DNA of 14,192 nt from an uncultured Ignavibacteria bacterium (lineage in GTDB: Bacteria > Bacteroidota > Ignavibacteria > Kapaibacteriales > UBA2268). A model generated the notes under the pieces. It was not told the origin of the DNA and searched no databases. It saw nothing but the letters and a program-made list of their open reading frames with translations. Each line of letters opens with the position of its first letter. The stretch's first letter is position 1. The stretch lies in NCBI GenBank assembly GCA_903911805.1, contig CAIWET010000475.1, forward strand, positions 1-14,192, given 5' to 3'. The translations under genes and the position numbers were made by a program. Shown one piece after another: positions 1 through 7,191 of this stretch.

Positions 1-1458
1 ACTAATAAAAATGCTTTTTGAAATCCCTTTGGCTTCGAGAATATATTTATCGTTTTCTAAAAAGCTAAACCTTTTGTAAGCACCTGTAAATTCAGGTGAC
101 ATACTTGCTTTATGTGAAATCTGAACAATGGAATCTATAGTATTATTTTGCTCTAAACTATGAGATTTTATTAAAAATATTCTTGCAAATTTCCCAAAAT
201 CAATTTTCTGTAAACTATCTTCAATAGTAAATATATTACTAATTTTTTTATTCTCTGAATAATAATTTATTAGTATTTGGCTTCCACCAACTTTATTAAA
301 TTCATCTTTTACCATTAAAACTACTGCATCATCTTCTTTTACTTCTGATTCAAGATATTTGGCAACATCTCTCCATCTTTCTTTATAATAGGAATTGGCT
401 CTTGAGTAAATTTCAATAGTAGAAATTATTACAATTATTGATAAGATAACAATTGAAAGCATTTTCTTCTTTTCCCATAAATTATCCAATGCAATTGAAG
501 CAATTATCAAGAATGGAGCTAACGAAGGGACTAAAAATCTAATTTTATAAATTGAAGATGTAACATTGAATACCGAGATCAGAATAATTATTGAGATTGG
601 AATAATCATCCAAGAAAAGATAAACAAGCTGTTTGTATTTTTCAATTTTAAATTCTTTACCAAATAAAAAACAATTAAGGATAAAAATATTATCCCCAAA
701 CTAATGGAACCACTAAATTCAAATAGAGTTTCACCAAATGCAAAGAGCGATATTTTTGGAATCCAAAATGATTGGTTTACTCCTTTAAGATGGCTCAATA
801 GTGTTGGCAGCCAAGGCAAATACAGCAAAAATATTGCAAGATATGAAAATCCAAATTTTGCAATCTGCTTAATTTTTGATTTATAGCATATTATATAAAT
901 CAATCCATTAATACCGCTTACAAATAGATATAAAAAAGCAAAATTTTGCGTATAAATGCTTAATGTTGATGACACTATATGACATAATAAATATTTAGTT
1001 TCATTCGTTTTAATAAACAAATAAACTGAGAACATTTCAATTATTATTAATAATGAAAGCAGAGAATACATTCTTGCTTCTTTAGCATATAGGACATCCA
1101 AACACGAAAATGCAAGTAATATCGCAGCAAAATATGCTATTTTCTGATTGAATATCTTTTTGGAATAGAAATAAACCAAACTAATTGAAGATATGCTAAA
1201 TGCGACACTCAACAACCTTATAAAAAAGTCATTATTTGGGAAGATGCTAATCCATATTTTCAACAAAATATAATATAGCGGTGGATGAACATCTATTGCA
1301 GTAATTCGGATAATTTCAGAGAATGAAAATGTTGCGATTTTTGCCGAAAAAATCTCATCATACCAAAAGCTTTCAAATGTAAGATTATAAATTCTTAAAA
1401 GAAATCCAATTAAGAGAATTGCAATTAAATAAAAATTTATTTTCCTGATTATTGTCAT
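1..1458 (-). CDS. GT39/ArnT-like membrane glycosyltransferase (3' end cut by window edge)
   Basis: The frame is open from the ATG at 1458 to base 1 with no stop, giving 486 codons; the C-terminus lies outside the window. The protein is a multi-pass inner-membrane protein with hydrophobic segments near residues 8-24, 84-98, 108-122, 132-150, 165-192, 202-220, 250-267, 278-297, 306-325 and 332-350. Family marks seen are WYDEIFSA (32-39), carrying the Asp-Glu pair of the first periplasmic loop that is catalytic in GT39/PMT enzymes, then VHPPLYY (57-63), EARMYSL (127-133) and a soluble-tail motif ERWRDVAKYL (360-369). Such enzymes move a sugar from a polyprenyl-phosphate donor onto lipid or protein on the periplasmic side. 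The donor and acceptor cannot be told from sequence. It starts 7 bases after the TonB receptor stop with no clear Shine-Dalgarno, so it is probably co-transcribed with that gene. Typical relatives have about 480-550 residues, so little is likely missing. Confidence 0.85.
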   Translation of the reverse strand, partial: MTIIRKINFYLIAILLIGFLLRIYNLTFESFWYDEIFSAKIATFSFSEIIRITAIDVHPPLYYILLKIWISIFPNNDFFIRLLSVAFSISSISLVYFYSKKIFNQKIAYFAAILLAFSCLDVLYAKEARMYSLLSLLIIIEMFSVYLFIKTNETKYLLCHIVSSTLSIYTQNFAFLYLFVSGINGLIYIICYKSKIKQIAKFGFSYLAIFLLYLPWLPTLLSHLKGVNQSFWIPKISLFAFGETLFEFSGSISLGIIFLSLIVFYLVKNLKLKNTNSLFIFSWMIIPISIIILISVFNVTSSIYKIRFLVPSLAPFLIIASIALDNLWEKKKMLSIVILSIIVIISTIEIYSRANSYYKERWRDVAKYLESEVKEDDAVVLMVKDEFNKVGGSQILINYYSENKKISNIFTIEDSLQKIDFGKFARIFLIKSHSLEQNNTIDSIVQISHKASMSPEFTGAYKRFSFLENDKYILEAKGISKSIFIS

Positions 1459-1465
1459 TTATTTT

Positions 1466-3388
1466 CTATTTTGAGTGTTGAATTTTTCCGCTGATACCAA
1501 TTCCAATCCATCTGCCAGGTAGAATTACATTACTAATATCAATATAGTTAGAATTGAAAAGATTTTTGCCTTGAAGATAGCAAGTAGCAAAATCAAAATC
1601 ATAAGAGATTCTTGCATCAACCAAGAAATATGGGTCGAAATCTTTAATAGTTTTCGATGAATATTCATAATACTTGCCAGTTCGTGCATTATAAGAGAAG
1701 CTCCATCCCATTTGTAAATTCAATGGTAATTTGTGATTGATACTTAAATTTGCTTTATGATTTAAATAATTCAAAACATATTCGGAAAGCACATAACCTG
1801 TATTATTTTCGACTGTATTATAACAATAACTAAAATCAATTCTATCAAAAAAGCTATTTATTCCGAATAATTCTTTAGGATAAAACGTCAAGAACACTTC
1901 TCCACCCATAGAATTCACTTCTGTTAAATTGATACTTCTCCAAAGTGAATCGCCCTCGGCTTTTATCCAATCAATTGTATTCTTGCCAAATCTTTTGAAA
2001 ATAGCAACTTGAATTTTAATAAAATCATTCATGTATTTTGAACCAATTTCATAAGATAATGCTTCTTCTGGCTTTAAATCTTTATTCCCCAAACTTACTG
2101 TATCTGTATAAAACAAATCAGTAAAAGTCGGAAGTCTATGAGCTGAATTTATGTTTGCATAAATACTAAAATTATCAACGATTTTAAAATTAAAATCAAC
2201 TCCAGGATCAATCATCCAATCGTATTTTCTTAGACCAGTAATTGAAACTCCAGCAGATACAGAAAGATTGCCAAGCGACAGATTATGTTCGATAAAATAA
2301 CTTTGAACCAATCTAAACGCAGACTTTGTGTAAAATTTAAAAGATTCTCCAGTAACCTTAACAGGTTGCATTGCATTTCCCATTACATTACTCATAATTT
2401 CTTCAGATTTGAAAGTAAATCCCACATTTGTAATTCCTGCAAAACTCACCAAAGTATGCTTTTGGTTATAACCGATTACGTCAGTCAAATGATAATTGTG
2501 GCTTTTGTACCAATCTGGCATTGAATCGCGGAATAATCTGTACTGGTCTTGATTCTCTCGGGCATATACTTCAATTGTTGTTCTATTTTCTTTTCCATTG
2601 TCATATTTTGCAGAAACAAAAGACGTTTTTGTTTTTTCATATTGATTTGGAAATTCTGGAGTATAAAAGCTATTTGCTCCAAAAGCTTTATCGGTAAATC
2701 CGAATTGTAATTCAATATTAGCTGTATTTATTTTCAATTTTCCGTGATAAAACAAATTGAATGACTGAAAATCTGTGTTAGCTGCATATCCATCAGATTT
2801 ACTTTTAGAAATAGTAAAATAACTGCTGAAATCTTTATAAGTAAAAGCAGTATTTGCTGATGCCGACCAATAATTATCGCCGCCAAGAATTAGGTTGAAA
2901 TTATTTTCATTCTTGTTTTGTTCGTCAGTTATAAAATTAATAACACCGGCAAATGCACCAGCTCCATAAATACGAGAGCCACTGCCTTCCATCACTTCAA
3001 TTTTTGAAATACTTGAATAATCAATTGGTAGATTCATATTGTGATGTCCACTTTGAGGGTCACTTACATTTATTCCATTCAATAGAATCAATACTTGGTC
3101 TGCGTTTCCACCACGGATACTCAAATCAGCTTGAACACCATAATTACCTCGTTGCCTAACGTCAATATTGAAAGATTTTTTCAGAACATCCTGAGCATTC
3201 AGATATGGCAAATTATGAATTTCTTTTTGTGTGATTGTGTTTATTGTTCTGCCAGTTTCGGAATAAAGCAAAGGAGATCTAGATGCTGTTATTATTACTT
3301 CGTCAGTTGTTATAGTATCTTTTTTTAAGTCTGCTATTGCCAAATTACTTAGTAATAGCAGAGATAAAATCATATATTTCAATTGCAT
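1466..3388 (-). CDS. TonB-dependent outer-membrane receptor, BtuB-like
   Basis: This is a 640-residue outer-membrane active transporter driven by TonB-ExbBD. It has a signal peptide (1-19, ending LAIA), a TonB-box-like segment DEVIITA (29-35), a plug domain (about 40-155) with SIRGGNADQVLILLNG and the motif DPQSGHHNMNLPI (110-122), and EGSGSRIYGAGAFAGVINFIT near the plug end. The rest is a beta-barrel of alternating aromatic and polar strands, closing with WIGIGISGKI (627-636). There is no N-terminal carboxypeptidase-like domain, so it is not SusC-like. Its length and plug match the BtuB/FepA-sized class (E. coli BtuB is about 614 residues). The substrate is not provable: cobalamin, a siderophore or another metal chelate are all possible. 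An AAAGGA site lies 6 bases before the ATG. No B12-box riboswitch is seen upstream. The terminal residues QHSK after the last strand are slightly unusual, since these barrels normally end in an aromatic residue. Confidence 0.9.
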   Translation of the reverse strand: MQLKYMILSLLLLSNLAIADLKKDTITTDEVIITASRSPLLYSETGRTINTITQKEIHNLPYLNAQDVLKKSFNIDVRQRGNYGVQADLSIRGGNADQVLILLNGINVSDPQSGHHNMNLPIDYSSISKIEVMEGSGSRIYGAGAFAGVINFITDEQNKNENNFNLILGGDNYWSASANTAFTYKDFSSYFTISKSKSDGYAANTDFQSFNLFYHGKLKINTANIELQFGFTDKAFGANSFYTPEFPNQYEKTKTSFVSAKYDNGKENRTTIEVYARENQDQYRLFRDSMPDWYKSHNYHLTDVIGYNQKHTLVSFAGITNVGFTFKSEEIMSNVMGNAMQPVKVTGESFKFYTKSAFRLVQSYFIEHNLSLGNLSVSAGVSITGLRKYDWMIDPGVDFNFKIVDNFSIYANINSAHRLPTFTDLFYTDTVSLGNKDLKPEEALSYEIGSKYMNDFIKIQVAIFKRFGKNTIDWIKAEGDSLWRSINLTEVNSMGGEVFLTFYPKELFGINSFFDRIDFSYCYNTVENNTGYVLSEYVLNYLNHKANLSINHKLPLNLQMGWSFSYNARTGKYYEYSSKTIKDFDPYFLVDARISYDFDFATCYLQGKNLFNSNYIDISNVILPGRWIGIGISGKIQHSK

Positions 3389-3394
3389 TTTTTG

Positions 3395-3400
3395 TCCTTT
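3395..3400 (-). promoter_or_regulatory. Shine-Dalgarno site of the TonB receptor
   Basis: The minus strand reads AAAGGA, 6 bases before the ATG at 3388. It supports this start over the internal Met at residue 6. Most other genes in the window have no such site. Confidence 0.6.
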
Positions 3401-3412
3401 AATTTACAAAAT

Positions 3413-3431
3413 CGTAAAATAAACTTTTACG
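3413..3431. repeat. 7-bp inverted repeat upstream of the TonB receptor
   Basis: CGTAAAA and TTTTACG flank a 5-base spacer, a perfect inverted repeat centred about 34 bases before the receptor start. It could be a regulator operator or a hairpin in the 5' leader of the receptor mRNA. The region is very AT-rich, but the C and G at the ends make a chance match less likely. There is no Fur box or cobalamin riboswitch consensus here, so the regulator is unknown. Confidence 0.35.
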
Positions 3432-3473
3432 CAAGATAGAAACGTAATATCAAACTAGCAATTTTAATTGACA

Positions 3474-3489
3474 TTAATCTTTAGATTAA
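3474..3489. repeat. 7-bp inverted repeat in the middle of the divergent promoter region
   Basis: TTAATCT and AGATTAA face each other across a 2-base TT spacer. Dimeric regulators often bind such a compact 16-base dyad, and its place between two divergent genes would let one protein control both. The base composition is AT-rich, so chance is a real alternative. Confidence 0.3.
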
Positions 3490-3551
3490 AGTGCAGAGTA
3501 AAAAAAACTAATTATTTCTCGTAATATTTTCAATAAATTTTGTTAATTTAG

Positions 3552-3557
3552 TATAAT
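3552..3557 (+). promoter_or_regulatory. Candidate -10 element for the phosphorylase operon
   Basis: TATAAT lies 25 bases before the ATG at 3583 and would give a leader of about 20 bases. The overlapping TATTTTCG at 3557-3564 matches the Bacteroidetes TAnnTTTG element at all but one base. There is no good -35 TTGACA, or -33 TTTG at the usual spacing, so this is a weak call in AT-rich DNA. Confidence 0.3.
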
Positions 3558-3582
3558 ATTTTCGATTAATATAAATAGTTTT

Positions 3583-4416
3583 ATGCAATATAATATACAA
3601 GAAATAAAAACTGAAATAAAAGAAGCTAAAGATTATATAATCAGCAAATGTGGAATAGTGCCTGAGATTGGCGTAATACTAGGAACTGGTCTTGGTGGAT
3701 TGGTTAAAGAAATAGAAATAATTGCTGAAATTCCTTATGATACAATCCCTCATTTTCCTGTTTCTACAGTAGAATCCCACAAAGGTAATTTGATAATTGG
3801 AAAATTATCAGGTAAAATTGTTATAGTAATGCAAGGTAGATTCCATTACTACGAAGGATATGAAATGTACCGACTTACATTTCCAGTAAGAGTAATGCAA
3901 TCTCTCGGAATCTCAAAATTAATGATTTCAAATGCTTGCGGTTCTGTTAATCCATTGTTCCGCAAAGGTGATATAATGATTATTGATGACCATATAAATT
4001 TATTAGGAGATAATCCTTTAATCGGAATCAATACAAATGACTTTGGACCTAGATTCGTTGATATGAGTGAACCTTATTCTCAAAAACTCATTAAGTTAGC
4101 AGAAGAAGTAGCTTTGGAAAATAAAATTACAGTTAAAAAAGGTACTTTTGCTGCAATGTCTGGTCCAAGTTTAGAATCAAGAGCTGAATATAGAATGTTG
4201 AGAGTAATTGGTAGCGACGCAATTGGAATGAGTACAATTCCTGAGTGCATTGTTGCTCGTCAAATTGGAGTTGATGTGCTTGGATTATCTATCATTACTG
4301 ACGAATGTTATCCTGATAGTTTAAAAGCAGTTGAGTTAGAAGAAATTATCGAAATAGCTAATTCTACTGAACCAAAAATGACTTTATTATTTAAAAAAGT
4401 AATAGAAAAAATATAA
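3583..4416 (+). CDS. Purine nucleoside phosphorylase, trimeric (PNP/MTAP) family
   Basis: This cytosolic salvage enzyme cleaves purine nucleosides with phosphate to a free base and (deoxy)ribose-1-phosphate. The 277 residues match the trimeric family's usual 270-290. Visible motifs are GTGLGGL (34-40, phosphate loop), ESHKG (64-68, His66), GRFHYYEGY (85-93), NACGS (117-121), GPSLES (194-199) and GMSTIPECIVAR (215-226). Two positions depart from human PNP when aligned by motif: Asp240 stands where human Asn243 contacts the base, and Leu252 falls near the position of ribose-5'-OH-binding His257. Glu198 (human Glu201) is kept. Both changes lean toward MTAP-type enzymes, so adenosine, methylthioadenosine or 5'-deoxyadenosine could be substrates beside inosine and guanosine. 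It is the first gene of a three-gene operon, 1 base before the lipoprotein. No Shine-Dalgarno is present, as is common in this phylum. The fold assignment is firm; the substrate is not. Confidence 0.92.
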   Translation: MQYNIQEIKTEIKEAKDYIISKCGIVPEIGVILGTGLGGLVKEIEIIAEIPYDTIPHFPVSTVESHKGNLIIGKLSGKIVIVMQGRFHYYEGYEMYRLTFPVRVMQSLGISKLMISNACGSVNPLFRKGDIMIIDDHINLLGDNPLIGINTNDFGPRFVDMSEPYSQKLIKLAEEVALENKITVKKGTFAAMSGPSLESRAEYRMLRVIGSDAIGMSTIPECIVARQIGVDVLGLSIITDECYPDSLKAVELEEIIEIANSTEPKMTLLFKKVIEKI

Positions 4417-4417
4417 A

Positions 4418-5461
4418 ATGAAAAAGTATTCAAAATATCTTTATTTCGCATTTATAGCATTAATGATTATTTCTTGCGAACCTACTGATAATATTATAAA
4501 TAATATTTCTACCAGCAGCAAATTCTTAATGGCATATAAAGAGCCAAATACTCTTGCTTTAACTACTTTGCCTGAAAAAACAAATCTTTATACCGATATT
4601 TACAGTGAAATTAATGGTTCATCTCTAACTTCACCAGTAACTCGAATGGTTGGATTTTACAGCTATTATTTTGTTTTCAGAGCAAATGAATATAAAATTG
4701 ATGTTTTGAATAAATCAGACTTTAAATTGATACAAACAATGGATTTTTCTGCTGAGAAGAAAAAACCTCTAAGTATTTGTTTTCCAAATGTAACTGATGC
4801 CTATATTATTTTCGAAAAAGATTCTTCAGTAATGCTTTATGATATTGTAAACTTCAAACCAGCACGCAGTATAATTGCTGGAAGGTATCCAACTTCTATC
4901 GCAGCTTATGGCAATCAGATTTATTTGACAAATCAACTAGACAATACTGTTTCTGTGATTGATTCAAGAACTCATAAAGTTGAACAGACAATTCAAGTAC
5001 ATAATGCTCCAACTTTTGTTGATTTCACTCCAGATGGTACAAAAGCTGTAGTAATTTCTCTAGGAGCCGGCAAGATTGACTCCACTCAAGCCAAAACAGC
5101 AGCTCTCGCTTCATTTATTGACGTAAGCACTCGATTAGTTATCAAAACCAAACAAATCGGTACAGGGGCAATTGTGCCTGCAAATCAATATCCTCAAGCA
5201 TTCACTATTACTAACAGAAATATTGCTGTGATTGCCACAAAAGATTATGTTTTCAGATTAGAAACAAAATTTGGTGATATGATTTCTTTGGCAAATAGAG
5301 GATCATTCAGTTCAGTTGGATATAATTTCCAATCTGATGAAGTTATGATGATTAAAAAAGATACAAAAAATACAACATTAATTATTGCAGATCCGCTATC
5401 GATTTCGCAAAAATCTTCATATATTATCAGTAGCAATATTACATCAATTTTGCCAATATAA
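4418..5461 (+). CDS. YVTN/YncE-type beta-propeller lipoprotein
   Basis: This 347-residue protein opens with a lipoprotein signal: a basic MKKYSKY, a hydrophobic stretch, and the lipobox IISC with the lipidated Cys at residue 20, followed by EPTDN. The mature part reads as short blade-like beta repeats. The clearest is IYLTNQLDNTVSVIDSRTH, then KVEQTIQVHNAPTFVDFTPDG (together about 168-207), the classic YVTN pattern (name, value, fold change, FTPDG). Weaker copies lie near 83-110, 127-155, 230-250 and 270-290. Such propellers sit on the membrane or cell surface and bind ligands; BtuG of Bacteroides, a B12-capture partner of BtuB, is one example of similar size. The gene lies between the phosphorylase (1-base gap) and the phosphatase (2-base gap), so all three are almost surely on one mRNA. 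Function is unproven; a structural or binding role is more likely than an enzymatic one. Confidence 0.8.
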   Translation: MKKYSKYLYFAFIALMIISCEPTDNIINNISTSSKFLMAYKEPNTLALTTLPEKTNLYTDIYSEINGSSLTSPVTRMVGFYSYYFVFRANEYKIDVLNKSDFKLIQTMDFSAEKKKPLSICFPNVTDAYIIFEKDSSVMLYDIVNFKPARSIIAGRYPTSIAAYGNQIYLTNQLDNTVSVIDSRTHKVEQTIQVHNAPTFVDFTPDGTKAVVISLGAGKIDSTQAKTAALASFIDVSTRLVIKTKQIGTGAIVPANQYPQAFTITNRNIAVIATKDYVFRLETKFGDMISLANRGSFSSVGYNFQSDEVMMIKKDTKNTTLIIADPLSISQKSSYIISSNITSILPI

Positions 5462-5463
5462 GA

Positions 5464-7191
5464 ATGAATAGTTCAATTATTAATTTAGAATCATTGCTTG
5501 ATTTGGCTGCAAAGCTAAATGACAAGTATGATTCAGATTTTATTCTAAATTCTGCCCTATTAACTTTAATGGGTAAATTAAAGATTAATCGTGGTGCAAT
5601 TTTATTACCTGGAGAAAATGGTATTTACCATTTTAATATTACTAAAGGAAGACAAAAAACATTATTAAAAAGAATTGAATTGAATAATTTGGTTTTTGAT
5701 GGCAAACCAGAAGAAATTTTAACTTCAAATAGATTAAATCATACTAGAAAATTATCCTATGAAAACAAGTATGATAAATTACTGATAGATTCTGGATATC
5801 ATTATTTAATCCCAATTAACAACAAAGAAAACACGTTAGCAATTATTCTATTAAATCAGAAAATTGATAATACTGAATTCCTTGAAGATGAATTTTATTA
5901 TATTAATCTTGTGGTTATTATTGCTTCTATTTCATTACAAAATACAAGCAATTACGAGTCGCTAAAAACGAATAATTTATTATTAGAAACAAAGAATCAA
6001 TTACTTTCAGCAATATTCGAAATGAGTCAGGATTTTAGCACATTACTTACAAAACCCCAAATTTTGAAAATGATTTCATATCGATTAATGGGGCAGCTAT
6101 TAGTTAATAAATTTGCTATTTACCTTTTAAATGATGAAAACCACTTCGAAGAGGAAATTAATAGATTTGCAGTTAGTCCAATGAAAGAAGTTATTTTCGA
6201 TTTGTCAAGAATTACGGAGCTAATTAAAACATCTAATAATACTTTTTCTAAAAATACAACTGAATATCTTACCCAAACTGGTACAAAAATCATTTCTCCT
6301 TTAATAATTCAAGGCAAAACGCGAGGATTCTTTTTAATCGGCAAAAGATTAGATGGAGTAGATTTTACTGAAGAAAATCTATTATTCATCACTGCATTAT
6401 CCAATACTGCTATTTCATCACTCGAGAATGAACGTCTTTTCCACGAAGAATTATTAAAGAAACAAATGCAAATTGAAATGGGTTTAGCATTTGAGATTCA
6501 AAAAAACTTACTTCCAAAAACTACACCTATTCTGAATGGTTACCAAATCAAGGGCATTAGCTTGCCTTCTCAAATGGTTAGTGGTGATTATTTTGATTTT
6601 ATTAAAATCAATAATAATAAAGTTCTAATTTCAATAGCTGATGTATCTGGCAAAGGAATACCTGCTGCCATTTTAATGGCGAATATTCAAGCCGCACTAA
6701 GAGCTCTTGCTCCATTGAATCTCGATTTGGTTGAGCTGGTATCGCGTATAAACAAAGTAATTTATGACAATACTACTCCAGATAAATTTGTTACCTTTTT
6801 TGTTGGGATATTAGATACAGAATTGCACGAATTTAAGTATGTTAATGCTGGGCACAATCCTCCACTTTTAAGTTCCAATGGAAGAATTAAAAAGCTGGAT
6901 AGTGGCGGTTTAGTACTAGGAATATTAGAAGTTCCATTTACTTATTCAACAGATAAAATACAATTCCAAAAAGATGATATGTTGGTATTTTATACCGATG
7001 GCGTTACAGAATCATTAAATATAAATAATATTGAATTCGGTGAATCAAAATTCTATAATTTAATAAAGGAATGTAGCAATTTTTCAGCAGATGAAATTAT
7101 AGACAAGATTGTATTAGAAGTAGATAAACACTCAGCAGATGTCACTCAAACTGATGATATCACAATAATATCTTTAAAAAGAACCTCTTAA
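5464..7191 (+). CDS. Double-GAF SpoIIE/RsbU-type PP2C serine phosphatase
   Basis: This 575-residue cytosolic signalling protein has two GAF-like sensor domains (about 5-160 and 178-322), a helical linker (320-348, ending in the FEIQKNLLP motif typical of RsbU) and a complete C-terminal SpoIIE phosphatase domain (about 355-572). Metal-binding acidic residues are present: GDYFDF (374-379, Asp375), ADVSGKG (392-398, Asp393), YTDGVTE (510-516, Asp512) and TDD (563-565). NAGHNPP (461-467) is also canonical. The catalytic domain therefore looks active. Relatives dephosphorylate anti-sigma antagonist (STAS) proteins in partner-switching cascades or act on other phosphoproteins. The GAF ligands cannot be read from sequence. 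There is no transmembrane segment, and no kinase, STAS or sigma gene in the window. It is the last gene of its operon, and its stop overlaps the stop of the convergent GT9 gene. Confidence 0.92.
   Translation: MNSSIINLESLLDLAAKLNDKYDSDFILNSALLTLMGKLKINRGAILLPGENGIYHFNITKGRQKTLLKRIELNNLVFDGKPEEILTSNRLNHTRKLSYENKYDKLLIDSGYHYLIPINNKENTLAIILLNQKIDNTEFLEDEFYYINLVVIIASISLQNTSNYESLKTNNLLLETKNQLLSAIFEMSQDFSTLLTKPQILKMISYRLMGQLLVNKFAIYLLNDENHFEEEINRFAVSPMKEVIFDLSRITELIKTSNNTFSKNTTEYLTQTGTKIISPLIIQGKTRGFFLIGKRLDGVDFTEENLLFITALSNTAISSLENERLFHEELLKKQMQIEMGLAFEIQKNLLPKTTPILNGYQIKGISLPSQMVSGDYFDFIKINNNKVLISIADVSGKGIPAAILMANIQAALRALAPLNLDLVELVSRINKVIYDNTTPDKFVTFFVGILDTELHEFKYVNAGHNPPLLSSNGRIKKLDSGGLVLGILEVPFTYSTDKIQFQKDDMLVFYTDGVTESLNINNIEFGESKFYNLIKECSNFSADEIIDKIVLEVDKHSADVTQTDDITIISLKRTS

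Noticed and set aside
704..886. 60-codon plus-strand ORF
   Set aside because: It lies wholly inside, and antisense to, the GT39-like gene, has no ribosome site and no family resemblance.
2285..3328. Several short ORFs of 68-79 codons on both strands
   Set aside because: All lie within the TonB receptor gene in other frames, and their compositions are odd (Cys/His-rich or Lys/Ile-rich) as expected of shadows.
3468..3473. TTGACA as a -35 promoter element
   Set aside because: There is no -10 element at 16-18 bases downstream, and the sequence is over 100 bases from the phosphorylase start.
3389..3582. Cobalamin riboswitch before the TonB receptor
   Set aside because: The gap has no B12-box-like sequence on the minus strand and is very AT-rich, lacking the GC-containing core these RNAs need.
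3849..4031. 60-codon minus-strand ORF inside the phosphorylase gene
   Set aside because: It is antisense to the conserved motifs of the phosphorylase and has no supporting signals.
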